In this document: positions 50,283-60,887 of the stretch, piece after piece
How positions within the stretch are numbered: position 1 is the first letter of the stretch
Layout: each line of letters opens with the position of its first letter
Assembly (NCBI GenBank): GCA_016840405.1
Contig: JAEOSK010000013.1
Coordinates: forward strand, 1 to 64,000
Direction: 5' to 3'
DNA: 64,000 bases
Origin: Candidatus Hermodarchaeum yapensis
GTDB lineage: Archaea > Asgardarchaeota > Hermodarchaeia > Hermodarchaeales > Hermodarchaeaceae
Position numbers and translations under genes: made by a program
The notes under the pieces: generated by a model
Database searches by the model: none
The model's input: the letters and a program-made list of their open reading frames with translations, nothing else
What the model was told of the DNA's origin: nothing

Positions 50283-51863
50283 CTAAGCCGATTCGAAGAA
50301 TGCTTTATTGAAAGAATGGAAAAGCAGTCGTTTTATCATAGAGGCTGCGGGGTTTCTCCGTGCGTAGACGAAATATACCAGACTCCCGAAAATCGGTACA
50401 AGAAATGCACTTGCAAAAGCCTTCCATGAATTCATTCTGAGTGAAGGTCGCCACACATCAAGATTGAATTTCCAAGAACGTGTAAAAACTTCCCATTGTA
50501 AATCGGTGAGAGCTTCAATTTGAGGACGACTCCCTTCACTCAGAATTGACGGTCTCAATGGGACCCAGAGTAAGGGTGTCACAAACAAGTTCATCCCTTT
50601 CATATCATCGAGGAGTTCGAGGGTGGCAATCACATCTTCTTCTTCCTCATCTGGGAGACCAACTAACCAAGTTGTTAACGGAAACCACTGATTATCATTG
50701 AGGATTCCAATGGCTTGTTTCACGATTTCAGGCCATTCTTCTACTTTGAAAGGGAGAGCTTTACCAGCCATACGCCGTTTAAAGAGGCGGACACTTCCCG
50801 TTTCTATACCCGCCTCAGCAGTAACATAGGGTTTTCCTCGGCGCTTATACCGGGCACGATTTATGAGAAGTTCTGCAACTTCTTCGGTACATTTTGGGTC
50901 AGCAACAACAGGTGCCAATGCAATATGAGCAGGTTGGATGTAATGAATGCCAGGGACGTTCACCAAATTATCGATAAGATTGACAACAGCTTTCCGATTT
51001 GGGATAAACTTAGGTGATTCAAGTCCATACAGAAAGAGATCTTCTGTTGCGAGAATAATCATCTCATTACCTGAATCAGCATTTACCCGTACTTCCTGCA
51101 GAATGTGTTCGAGCGGTAATGAAAACCGTCTTCGCTGAGTTGGTGAACAAAATTGACAGCCTCGACCACACCCACGTGTGATTTCAACCGCCCCATGAAT
51201 AGAACCACCTCGAATTAGAGGAATGTCTTCAGGGGCTTTTAGCATTCCACCAACATCTGTTGTGGGGAGAGGTTTGCCATCGATCGCATTATGAAAAAAT
51301 TCCACCAGGTGAGGGCTAACTTCACCTGTAATGACACAATCAATTCCCAATGTTTGCCTTGCTGTTTGACCAGCTACTTGCCAAGCACCAGCTCCACCAA
51401 CAATCACTTTTGCTTGACCACGATCATGCACTTTGGCGATAGGGCTTTTCCGTAATAGATGACGGAACTCACGACGATTGCGTGGCTCGCTGCCCAGGGA
51501 GAACATATTGGAGTAGGTTAAGCTCACATAGGCAATTCCAAGGGGGTCCATGCTTGAAACGCCCACTACCCGTGTATCTGATCCCATGAAATGCTTAAGA
51601 TTTGAGGGATGAACCACGGCTACCTCGGTTTCATCAAAGCCATTATCGAGGAGAAGCGCTTCCACTTTTCGTAACCCATATGGTGCAAATCGGGATCGTT
51701 TGCTCAATTGGTCTTCTTCTTTCGGCATGTAGAGGGGTTTGAGAAAACTTGGAATGAGGAGGAATGACCCAGCAAAGGCTCCGAATGGATCTTCACCGAA
51801 ATGGCTCATTTCGATTTCAGAAGCAGTCAATACGACTTTCGTGCCATTCTTGGGAAGAACCAT
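50283..51863 (-). CDS. Radical SAM protein (B12-binding-like N-terminal region)
   Basis: EITRGCGRGCQFCSP cluster motif, KVIVGGAGAWQV, AEAGIETGS. Confidence 0.9.
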   Translation of the reverse strand: MVLPKNGTKVVLTASEIEMSHFGEDPFGAFAGSFLLIPSFLKPLYMPKEEDQLSKRSRFAPYGLRKVEALLLDNGFDETEVAVVHPSNLKHFMGSDTRVVGVSSMDPLGIAYVSLTYSNMFSLGSEPRNRREFRHLLRKSPIAKVHDRGQAKVIVGGAGAWQVAGQTARQTLGIDCVITGEVSPHLVEFFHNAIDGKPLPTTDVGGMLKAPEDIPLIRGGSIHGAVEITRGCGRGCQFCSPTQRRRFSLPLEHILQEVRVNADSGNEMIILATEDLFLYGLESPKFIPNRKAVVNLIDNLVNVPGIHYIQPAHIALAPVVADPKCTEEVAELLINRARYKRRGKPYVTAEAGIETGSVRLFKRRMAGKALPFKVEEWPEIVKQAIGILNDNQWFPLTTWLVGLPDEEEEDVIATLELLDDMKGMNLFVTPLLWVPLRPSILSEGSRPQIEALTDLQWEVFTRSWKFNLDVWRPSLRMNSWKAFASAFLVPIFGSLVYFVYARRNPAASMIKRLLFHSFNKAFFESA

Positions 51864-51944
51864 GACAGCCTCCTTCTAACTCAGTGTAGAACGGTGATTG
51901 ATTGCTTTATTCAATTAAAGCTTCTGCTTTTTATAAAAGGAAAA

Positions 51945-52400
51945 TTATGTCGGGTTCTCGATTTGGGCTTTTAGAGTAGTGAGAGTTTTTCGAGCATCGA
52001 TGCGAATTTGATTATCCAACCCTTTTCGGGTTTTCTCGTCAATCTTCCGACCAAGAAAAATTTTGGGAAGTTGGTAGGTGATTTCGTAGGTCACACGAGT
52101 TCCCGATGCGGTGTGTTCAAAATACCATTTTGCATCTTGGAATGGTTGCCCTGAAAGTGATCGAACGTGTAAGCTACGGCCTAGCTGTAGTTCGATGACT
52201 TCTAATTCTTGGGTGAAGCGGAAATCTTTGACACTTACACCCATGGCAAATCGTGTGCCAACCCCCCAGAGGGCTTCTGTTGTTGGATCATAGCTGGTGA
52301 CAGAGGCGATGAATTTTGGGACGTTTCGATAATTAACAGTGTACTTGAAGACTTTTTCAAGAGGTGCTTTGATTTCTATGCTTTCACTGATATCGGTCAT
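51945..52400 (-). CDS. SRPBCC/START-like family protein
   Basis: SIEIKAPLEKVFKYTVNYRNVPKFI...WYFEHTASGTRVTYEITY. Confidence 0.88.
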   Translation of the reverse strand: MTDISESIEIKAPLEKVFKYTVNYRNVPKFIASVTSYDPTTEALWGVGTRFAMGVSVKDFRFTQELEVIELQLGRSLHVRSLSGQPFQDAKWYFEHTASGTRVTYEITYQLPKIFLGRKIDEKTRKGLDNQIRIDARKTLTTLKAQIENPT

Positions 52401-52445
52401 TTTCTTTTCCCTGGTTAGTGTAGGTTATCTTTGTATTCTTAAAAT

Positions 52446-53792
52446 TTAGCGATGCAGATACCATTCCCATTCTTGGTCGGTTACCGCTGCGTGGGTGTAT
52501 TGATACCATTCGGCTTCACGAATTTCCTGGTAGAGCTTGCTGAATTCCTGACCGAGTACATCATTGAGAAGCTTATCTTTTTGGAGTGCCTGAAGTGCAC
52601 CTTGCAGAGTGTCTGGTAATTGCTCAATCTTGCGTTGTGCAAGATGTTTGGGTGACATATGGTACAGGTCTTCAGTGACCGGTTCTGGAGCCTTAAGCTG
52701 CCTTTCCACACCATCCATTCCTGCACCCAAGAGCACAGCAAAGAGTAAGTAGGGATTTGTTAATGGATCAGGAGATCGAAATTCGATAGCCGCTTTTTCA
52801 GCTGAGGTGAAAAGTGGGATACGGATAAGGGCTGAACGGTTAAGATAACCCCAGGCATTGTAAACGGGGGCTTCAAATCCAGGAACCAACCGTTTGAAGG
52901 AATTTACCGTGGGATTCGCTATCGCTGTGATTGCTGGAGCGTGATGCATTAATCCAGCCACAAAGTGAATCCCTATGTCGGTGAGGGTTCCATCGGGATT
53001 CCCAAATAGATTCTGATTGCCTTGCCAAAGTTGGAGGTGACAATGTAAACCACTCCCCGCTTGACTGGGAAACGGTTTAGGCATGAAGCTGACTTCCACA
53101 TCATACAATGCAGCCCGTCGGCGAACTAGGAGTTTGAAAAGCAAAAAGTTGTCTGCCGCCTGACTGAGTTCTGTGAAATTCAGTTCAAGTTCTTGTTGAC
53201 TTTGCCCGTGTTCTGAATGAAGCCAAGCGGTTTCAATTCCTGCTGCACGTAGATCTAAAGCGGTTTCCAGTAGTAAATCCATTCCCTTGTTTTCAGGAAA
53301 AATATCAGCATAGCCCGCTGCATCTAATGGTACACCATCTTCTGTCAGGAAATAAAATTCAGGTTCCAATTTCACACGCATTTCCATGCCTTTAGCTGCA
53401 AGTCGTTCAACATTGCGTTTTAGAATTGTTCGTGGCGCTAAGGGATGAGGACTCAGGCTTCCATCGATGGCACGTTTGAACACATCAGATATCACAACCA
53501 CCCTGCGGGGTACACTATTCGGTAACTCTTGAATTGTAGTTGAATCAGGAACTAACCGAAGATCGGAGGTAGTGATTGTCGCGAGACCCTTGACTGATGA
53601 GCCATCGATACCGCATTGTGGAATAGGTGATGTTCCTTTTTGCAGAGGTGTGATGGAATCGATAGGGCTAATGGGCACAGTCATTCCTTTGGGAACACCG
53701 TCAATATCCACAGTTAATAATTCTACAAAATGAAGTTTCCCGCGACTTTCGCTTGAAGTTTGTTTAACCGGCATCGGAATCAATCCCAACAA
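52446..53792 (-). CDS. Glutamine synthetase family protein
   Basis: KLEPEFYFL, GLHCHLQLW, NPTVNSFKRLVPGFEAPVYNAWGYLNRSALIRIP, EFRSPDPLTNPYL. Confidence 0.92.
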   Translation of the reverse strand: MLGLIPMPVKQTSSESRGKLHFVELLTVDIDGVPKGMTVPISPIDSITPLQKGTSPIPQCGIDGSSVKGLATITTSDLRLVPDSTTIQELPNSVPRRVVVISDVFKRAIDGSLSPHPLAPRTILKRNVERLAAKGMEMRVKLEPEFYFLTEDGVPLDAAGYADIFPENKGMDLLLETALDLRAAGIETAWLHSEHGQSQQELELNFTELSQAADNFLLFKLLVRRRAALYDVEVSFMPKPFPSQAGSGLHCHLQLWQGNQNLFGNPDGTLTDIGIHFVAGLMHHAPAITAIANPTVNSFKRLVPGFEAPVYNAWGYLNRSALIRIPLFTSAEKAAIEFRSPDPLTNPYLLFAVLLGAGMDGVERQLKAPEPVTEDLYHMSPKHLAQRKIEQLPDTLQGALQALQKDKLLNDVLGQEFSKLYQEIREAEWYQYTHAAVTDQEWEWYLHR

Positions 53793-53924
53793 AAGCTAGG
53801 AAAGAAACCAACAGTGACAAGAGCTTTTAAAGATTAACAAAGCCAATTTTTGAACCATGGGGAGGTTGGATTTGGATAAATTTATTGGGGGAAACCGCTC
53901 TTGAGGGCATAAGAGGGTAATTGC

Positions 53925-55889
53925 ATGAAAGGGACACAACCAATTCTCTTGGCATTGCTTCTCCTGATGCCCATTATTTCACCAATCTCATTACTTGGGG
54001 CCCATTTTAGTACTTTTCATACTCAGGAAGCCCTCCTTAGTTCCAAACCTCACGAACCATTAAAAATTGGCGGGATTTCATCAACCGTTGCTCTAAGTCC
54101 AGAAGACACAACCCAAAATATTGGCTCAAGAATTCCAGTAACCAATGGGAATTCTCCGAGAAACTGGACCATCCTGATGTATATGTGCGCTGATAACAAC
54201 TTAGATTTAGCAGCAATAAACCAGATTATCGAATTAGAAACAGAAGGGTCTACCCAACAAGTCAATGTTCTTGTTTACGTCGATTTTACCTCATCAACTG
54301 CAACCCCGGGTACAGGAGCGTTTACATACAACATTACCCAAGCGCTCCTGGGAACTTCAATTCGGTCTGAACCCCTGAACACCACTCTCCCTGTGGAACC
54401 GAACATGGGTGACCCCTCCACTCTTGTAGAATTTATCAGGTTTGGCCAAAACTACTCGGAAGCTGAAAATTATCTCCTTGTCCTTTGGGATCATGGAACA
54501 GGTTACTTAGGAGTCTGTAATGATGAGACCAGTGGAAATGATCAACTTCTTCCACATGAAATTGCTATTGCACTGGAAAATGAGACCATTGATCCGATTG
54601 ATGTTGTAGCCTTTGATGCGAGTTTTATGGGTCAGCTGGAACTAGCCTATGAAATTCAAAATGGAACAGATTTGATTGTCTTCTCGGAAAACTACATTCC
54701 TCAACGAGGTTTTCCGTACAGCACAATTCTTCATAGCCTCAATCTCATCCCCAATAGTAACCCCCTAGCATTATGCAAAGAAATGGTTGACCGATACATC
54801 CTAGCTTATTCACAAGGAGGAGAATATTCGACATACTATCCAAGTGGAATTTCTGATCTCTGTCTTTCTGTTATCAACACAACCAACATCAACAACCTTG
54901 TCTACTGGTTCAACGAAACAGTCGAATGGTTACTCAACCCTGGTGTACTTACGACGAATTACTCAATCATAAGTGGAGCACGAGGATCCACCCAACACTT
55001 TGTCATCCCTCACTTCATTGACTTATGGGACTTTTCAAACCAAATCGCGGCCCAATCAATAAATCCCGTGATCCGTAGTCTTGCAACCAATATGTCGCAG
55101 TCAGTTCGTGCAGCAATTGCTCATGAACAAAGTATGCAAGGCATACCTGGCGCAGTTGGTTTAGCAATGAATTTCGCAGATTACGAAGCGGTTCCGTTGA
55201 CGTTACTTAATGTTACTCGCTATTCTGAATTCATTAATGAATTTCATGGAATCGGAGAAACCACCATTAATTCCGTTATGCAGTTTGAGTTCGTTCCATT
55301 GAACGGGTATCTTGATGGAAAGAATGATTCGGTGTATTTCCGAATCACAGTACCGATTCCTACTGAATACACCATAGTTCTTAGACCGTTTGAGAATTAT
55401 GATGCAGATTTTGATCTCTATCTCTATGACAGCAATCAAAATCTCTTGGCCCGATCAATATCATTGAACTCTACGGAAGCGATTCAATATTCCTTGCTTC
55501 CTGATCAAATCTACTATATCAGGGTCATATCCTATCCCCGGAGCGACATTACCTACGGACTAGGTTCAGTGCACATCGACATTGTCCCTGGTTCACCGAT
55601 TAATCCCATTATCTTCGTCATAATGGGGTGTCTCATTGTCGTTGTCCTCTGTTTCATCATTCTTTGTTTCTTTTTCCTGTTCCGTTATTGGAAACGACGG
55701 GTCCTGCAACGACAAATCGAACGAATACAGGAGCCTACCGAGTCAGATAGTGGCGATTTAGTCGTTTCAGCTACTCAAACAGCATTTTGTACAGAATGTG
55801 GTGAAATATTTCCTGATAAAGCGAAATACTGTCCAAGATGCGGAAAAACCTTTGAAGGCACTGAAACCAGTGAATCGAAAGAAGGGTAG
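53925..55889 (+). CDS. Clostripain-like (C11 fold) surface protein with C-terminal TM and zinc ribbon; canonical Cys replaced by Ser
   Basis: WTILMYMCADNNLD, LLVLWDHGTGYLG, FDASFMGQLELAYEI; TM then CTECGEIFPDKAKYCPRCGKTFEG. Confidence 0.88.
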   Translation: MKGTQPILLALLLLMPIISPISLLGAHFSTFHTQEALLSSKPHEPLKIGGISSTVALSPEDTTQNIGSRIPVTNGNSPRNWTILMYMCADNNLDLAAINQIIELETEGSTQQVNVLVYVDFTSSTATPGTGAFTYNITQALLGTSIRSEPLNTTLPVEPNMGDPSTLVEFIRFGQNYSEAENYLLVLWDHGTGYLGVCNDETSGNDQLLPHEIAIALENETIDPIDVVAFDASFMGQLELAYEIQNGTDLIVFSENYIPQRGFPYSTILHSLNLIPNSNPLALCKEMVDRYILAYSQGGEYSTYYPSGISDLCLSVINTTNINNLVYWFNETVEWLLNPGVLTTNYSIISGARGSTQHFVIPHFIDLWDFSNQIAAQSINPVIRSLATNMSQSVRAAIAHEQSMQGIPGAVGLAMNFADYEAVPLTLLNVTRYSEFINEFHGIGETTINSVMQFEFVPLNGYLDGKNDSVYFRITVPIPTEYTIVLRPFENYDADFDLYLYDSNQNLLARSISLNSTEAIQYSLLPDQIYYIRVISYPRSDITYGLGSVHIDIVPGSPINPIIFVIMGCLIVVVLCFIILCFFFLFRYWKRRVLQRQIERIQEPTESDSGDLVVSATQTAFCTECGEIFPDKAKYCPRCGKTFEGTETSESKEG

Positions 55890-55895
55890 GAGTTC

Positions 55896-57680
55896 TTATT
55901 TGGTTAATGATTCGAGTTCGTTGATGAATTCTTCGGCTTGTTTCATTCCTAAAGCCCAGAATTCAGTCGTGGCGATGTCGAAGCCGAGTTCGGTGGCTAG
56001 TTCACGAGGTGAGTGGGTGGATCCAGCTGCGAGTATGCGTTTCAACTTTGGAACGAACTCTTTTCCTTGCTCCTTGTAGAGCCGGTATAATGCAAAGACG
56101 AAGAGGTTTGCGAAGACATAGGGATAGTTATAGAATCGAAATCGTGGAAGATAATAATGTACTTTGAATGTCCACTCCCACTTACTATTCGGTAGCCACT
56201 CAATGGCATCTCCATACATCATGTCACGACCTTTCACCCAGTATTTGGAAATGGTCTCACCATCCAGATATTCCCCGCGTTCAATGGCGTCATACAAATC
56301 CACTTCAAAAAAGTACCGGGCGGAAACTTGGAAAACTGACATACCAAACTCGTCAAGGACTTTGGCAAGGACTTCAAGTTTCTCCTCTTTGGTTTTGGCT
56401 TCAGCGATTAATTTGTCAACGAGAAGGAGTTCTCCGAAGATACTTCCAACCTCTGCTATGCACATTCCGATTTCTGTATTAAGAGGTTGTTGAGCCTTGG
56501 ACATGAGAACACTGTGGACTGCATGACCATTTTCATGAACCAGTGTGAACACTTCGCCCAACCGTCCATTGTAACTCAAGAAAATAAATCCAGATTTTTC
56601 ACTCAGCCAATCGGAGAACCACGCCCCGGACCCCTTTCCTTTCCGAACTACACCATCAATCCGTTTATTATCAAACATACTTGCCACGATTTGAGCGAGT
56701 TCTGGATCAAATCCGTTGTATGTATCAATTGCGATTTGTCGGGCCTCTTTCCATGAGAATTTTCGTTCAGGCATATTCGGCAATGGAGCCACAACATCCC
56801 ATTCTCCGAGTTTGGGTAAGCCCATGATTTTTGCTTTGATTCCTAAATACCGCTGATAAAGCGTCACATGATCTTGTACTGACATCATGAGAGCATCAAT
56901 GGTTTCTGGATCAACATCATTGTCGATGAGACTTTGAGTTCGGGGAGAAGGCCATTTCCGATGCTTGGTTGTCTCAAGGTGGTCGCCAGCAATCGCCCGA
57001 AGGGCACTCGCCCACAAAATCTCATCTTGACTCAATCCAGTCCACACGATGTCTTTTGCGGCTTTACGGACGTCACGATTGGGATGCTCGTATAATCCGA
57101 TAATTTCCCCGAAGGGTATGATTTTCTTTTCGCCCTCAACCTCAATTTCGTAGGTCCTCGTGGCTAGCCAGTCATTTTGGAGCTGCGCCCATGAGTCAAT
57201 TCCATATCGGTCCTTTTGGATGAAGAGGCGTTCTTCAAGATCACTCAGCACAAAGGGAGCTTTACGCTTCGTAATTTCTAAGGCATGTTTGTACTCTGCT
57301 AGGATTGGATCTTCAATGAGTTCAGGTTTCGATGCAACCAGTTGAGTAAGTTCAATTACGATAAAGGCTTGAGCTTGTCGGATTTTCATATTCATTCGAC
57401 GTGCGATATCGGCTACTTTCTTCGCCTCAGGATCAAGTGAATTTGCAGCGTATGATAACCGGGCGAACATGAACGCACCTTCACGTTTGAGGGCGTTGTC
57501 TTGATATTCTTCCAAGAAGGTTTGAACTGCTTTCGCATCCATGGTACGTACTTTACCTTTGTATTTTGTAGCAAAATCTTCTGCAGTCTTTACGTGCTGT
57601 TCCATTAACGCCTGAAGTTTGTCAATTTTTGTTGAGGGAACCAATGGAGTGAGGTCCCATGCCTCACCTTTAACAGTCAT
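55896..57680 (-). CDS. M3-family oligoendopeptidase F-like metallopeptidase
   Basis: FTLVHENGHAVHSVL (HExxH), LGEWDVVAPLP; start moved to the internal ATG (MTVKGEAWDL). Confidence 0.93.
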   Translation of the reverse strand: MTVKGEAWDLTPLVPSTKIDKLQALMEQHVKTAEDFATKYKGKVRTMDAKAVQTFLEEYQDNALKREGAFMFARLSYAANSLDPEAKKVADIARRMNMKIRQAQAFIVIELTQLVASKPELIEDPILAEYKHALEITKRKAPFVLSDLEERLFIQKDRYGIDSWAQLQNDWLATRTYEIEVEGEKKIIPFGEIIGLYEHPNRDVRKAAKDIVWTGLSQDEILWASALRAIAGDHLETTKHRKWPSPRTQSLIDNDVDPETIDALMMSVQDHVTLYQRYLGIKAKIMGLPKLGEWDVVAPLPNMPERKFSWKEARQIAIDTYNGFDPELAQIVASMFDNKRIDGVVRKGKGSGAWFSDWLSEKSGFIFLSYNGRLGEVFTLVHENGHAVHSVLMSKAQQPLNTEIGMCIAEVGSIFGELLLVDKLIAEAKTKEEKLEVLAKVLDEFGMSVFQVSARYFFEVDLYDAIERGEYLDGETISKYWVKGRDMMYGDAIEWLPNSKWEWTFKVHYYLPRFRFYNYPYVFANLFVFALYRLYKEQGKEFVPKLKRILAAGSTHSPRELATELGFDIATTEFWALGMKQAEEFINELESLTK

Positions 57681-57751
57681 ATTCTTGCCCCGCGCAGTCA
57701 AGGAGAGACCCAGGGTTAAAAGTTGAGTGGATGCCTGAAAAGTTGGCTTCC

Positions 57752-59290
57752 TCAAGCATTCAATTGGTAACAGACGCCACTGAACTGGTCAAAGATATCT
57801 CGAAAAGCTTTGTAGAGTTTTTCATAGGTGGCTACGATTTCTGGGTCGGGATTGACTTCTTTGTCATATGTGAAGATTTTTTCCAACTCATCAAAAGACT
57901 TGTATTCTCCAAGGGCTACAGCGGCAACTAAAGCTACGCCCACAGTCCCGGCGTCCTGAAGTGTAGTGACACGTCGTAATGGGACATTTAGTATGTCAGC
58001 AAAGATTTGCATCCATAAATCGCTTTTCGCGCCGCCACCACAGATATTCAGTTGTGTAATCTCATGACCCATACTGCTCAGTGCCTCTTTGACCCAGCGT
58101 GTATTATAGGCAACACCTTCGAGCACCGCACGAACCATATGGGGTCGATTGTGATCGAAGCTGAGATTCAAGAAAGCACTTCGCACGAACGGATTGATAA
58201 ATGGGCAGCGCTCACCAATTGGCCACGGTAGATAGAGGAGGTTCCGACTACCGGGTGGTACTTCTTTGGCCTGTTCAGTTACGAGGTCATAGACATCCCT
58301 ATCGGCTGTGGAGGCTTGTTCACTTTCTGCAGTGCAAACGTTTTCCACGAGCCACGCCAAGCACGAACCTGCACTTTCCATGTGACCAGTGAGGAGTAAA
58401 CGTCCCGGAATAGCACTCTCAATGGTTCCAGCCCCACACAAATCGAACTGGGGCTCTTCTTGATGTTGAGAAATCCATCCTGAAGATCCAATATACAGAT
58501 GGGGTTTCCCAGGAGTAATTGCACCTGATCCAACTGATACCGCGACGAGGTCTCCACAGCCGCATACCACTTGTGTTTCAGGTGTAAGACCTAGGCTTTT
58601 CGCTGCCTCTGGGGACAGGGTACCGAGTATGTCGGTTGTTTTCACAATGGTCGAAAGATAGTCCATTGAGAGACCGAGGCCTTCTTCAATGATTTCTGGT
58701 TCGGGTTCGTGTTTATCGATTCTAAAGTAATTCCAGATACAGGCATGACTCCAATCTGTATAGAAATCGTCGACACCTGCTTGATAAAGAATCCAATCTT
58801 TGACATCAACAAACTTCTTAGTTTTTTTGAAAATGTGGGGTTCTTCATTTTTCACCCAGGCGATTTTCGCCAAAGGATCCTTAGCCGACATCACGGGGAT
58901 AATGTTCTTTGCCATCATGTCTGGGAAAGTGAACTTGTTCATCAGCGGTGTAACATGATCTACGCTTCGTACATCCATCCAAAGGATGGTCTTACGTAGA
59001 GGCCGCCCCTTAGTGTCAACTGGGATCACTGAGGCCATCATCGCATCTACTGTGAATGCCGTAACTGACCGTGGATCAATTTTGGTTTGGGCAAGCACTT
59101 GACGGGCTGTAGTGGTTATTGCATCCCAATAAACGTGGGGATCCTGTTCTGCCCAACGTTCTTGTGGATACTCAACCTGGTATGCCTGTTGGACAGTCCC
59201 TTGCACACAACCCTGCATGTCAATAATACTCGATTTCGTTGCACTCGTACCCAAATCACAAGCCAAAATGTACTTCTTCGACACAAACAA
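57752..59290 (-). CDS. FGGY-family carbohydrate kinase (xylulokinase-like)
   Basis: LACDLGTSATKSSI, GLTPETQVVCGCGD, LNICGGGAKSDLWMQIFADILNVPL. Confidence 0.92.
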   Translation of the reverse strand: MFVSKKYILACDLGTSATKSSIIDMQGCVQGTVQQAYQVEYPQERWAEQDPHVYWDAITTTARQVLAQTKIDPRSVTAFTVDAMMASVIPVDTKGRPLRKTILWMDVRSVDHVTPLMNKFTFPDMMAKNIIPVMSAKDPLAKIAWVKNEEPHIFKKTKKFVDVKDWILYQAGVDDFYTDWSHACIWNYFRIDKHEPEPEIIEEGLGLSMDYLSTIVKTTDILGTLSPEAAKSLGLTPETQVVCGCGDLVAVSVGSGAITPGKPHLYIGSSGWISQHQEEPQFDLCGAGTIESAIPGRLLLTGHMESAGSCLAWLVENVCTAESEQASTADRDVYDLVTEQAKEVPPGSRNLLYLPWPIGERCPFINPFVRSAFLNLSFDHNRPHMVRAVLEGVAYNTRWVKEALSSMGHEITQLNICGGGAKSDLWMQIFADILNVPLRRVTTLQDAGTVGVALVAAVALGEYKSFDELEKIFTYDKEVNPDPEIVATYEKLYKAFRDIFDQFSGVCYQLNA

Positions 59291-59434
59291 CCCTCCTCCA
59301 TAATAGTGCTGAATCTATGATAAAGGCTTACGCTTTCCACTCGATTAGTCAATCAAGTGGCCAATCGTTGCGAATTTTTATGTATGAACGAGCATAAGCT
59401 GGTTTACTCCATTGAGAAACCGAGGAAGTAATCC

Positions 59435-60883
59435 ATGTCATCAATTGAACAAATTGGGAAAGAATATGAGAATTTGTACGCAATAATTGGAGAAGAATTT
59501 TTCAATCAGACAGCTGGACTTCCATTCGATGCTGAGCGTTTACAACAAGCTAGTCAGAAGATGACTCAGCTCTGTGAACAATTTCTCTCCAAATATACTG
59601 AACCTCGCCAAATGTATCGTGCATCCATTGAAGCACTAGCCCGGACTGCCTTTCTCCCTCATCGCCTGAAACTTAACGATGAGCGATTAAAACTAATAGC
59701 GGATCCTCATCACACCTTCAAAGAGAATCCAGTAACATGGGCATCCTGGCGTCAATTCAACGCCATCACAAAAGATGCTAAGATTCGAAAAGCCGTATTC
59801 GATCATTTCGTCAACCAAGCAGCTCAGCTTGTTCCCTTTGTCAAAAACGGATTTGATGCAATCGGTGGGGTTTATAACCGATTCGAAACCTCGCCCGTTA
59901 CCAACTACTTAGAAAAAGAAGCCTTCAGCTATGAAGAGTTAATCCAATTCCTGTCAAAGCTTGGAGATGGAGCTCGAGCAACATTTCTCAAAACTGCGGA
60001 TAGATACTCAAAGGAAATCAAAAATGGTCCCTTCGAATATTACGATGATTTCTATTTCTTCCGCAGTCAGGTATTCCGACCTTTAGACGACCATTTCAAA
60101 GGAATCGATTCGATCCCTGAGGTTCACAAAGTTCTCAGTAAGCTTGGATTCGCTGTAAATCAAATTAAGGTTGATAACAAAGATCGACCGAAAAAATCTC
60201 CATCAGCGTTTTGCTTTGGAATCCGCATCCCTCAAGATGTCCGAGTGGTCTACAAATTTACCAGCCCGGGAAGTACTCTTACATCTGTATTTCACGAATT
60301 CGGACATGGCATTCACGGTATCAGTGGTATCCCCACAGACCCCCCATGGAAACGACTCATCGTTCCCAATAGTGTCTCTGAAACCTTCTCAATACTCACT
60401 GAAACCTTGGTCACCAGCAACCAACTCTTCCTCACTGAAGATTTAAGACTTCCACCTGATGCGGCCCAGGATATCATGGATCGTAACAATTTCATGTACC
60501 TCTTTTTCTGCGTCTTCTATGCAGCCAATAGCTTGATGAAACTCGCCTACTGGAAGGAAGGACTTACCTTCCCCCAGGCTTCACAACGCTGGCAGGACCT
60601 CACTCGTCGCTTCTATATCGAAATTCCTGGTGACTATTGGCTTCTTCATCATGTGATGCCGCAATACGCTATCTACGCTCCGAGTTACATGATTGCCTCG
60701 GTTCGGGTGACACACCTCGTAAAGCATTTGGCAAAAGAGTTTGGTGATCGATGGTGGCATGAACCAAAAGCGGGTGCCTATATCTCTGAACTAGCTGCAA
60801 CTCGTGGAGAGTTTCCCATGAAAAAATTTTCACTAAATCCGCAAATCTACCTTGATCGAATTACCAATCTAAGCTTTCTTTAG
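59435..60883 (+). CDS. M3-like metallopeptidase, second and shorter copy
   Basis: TSVFHEFGHGIHGISG (HExxH); IASVRVTHLV...GRWWHEPKAG-like C-terminus. Confidence 0.85.
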   Translation: MSSIEQIGKEYENLYAIIGEEFFNQTAGLPFDAERLQQASQKMTQLCEQFLSKYTEPRQMYRASIEALARTAFLPHRLKLNDERLKLIADPHHTFKENPVTWASWRQFNAITKDAKIRKAVFDHFVNQAAQLVPFVKNGFDAIGGVYNRFETSPVTNYLEKEAFSYEELIQFLSKLGDGARATFLKTADRYSKEIKNGPFEYYDDFYFFRSQVFRPLDDHFKGIDSIPEVHKVLSKLGFAVNQIKVDNKDRPKKSPSAFCFGIRIPQDVRVVYKFTSPGSTLTSVFHEFGHGIHGISGIPTDPPWKRLIVPNSVSETFSILTETLVTSNQLFLTEDLRLPPDAAQDIMDRNNFMYLFFCVFYAANSLMKLAYWKEGLTFPQASQRWQDLTRRFYIEIPGDYWLLHHVMPQYAIYAPSYMIASVRVTHLVKHLAKEFGDRWWHEPKAGAYISELAATRGEFPMKKFSLNPQIYLDRITNLSFL

Positions 60884-60887
60884 ACGG

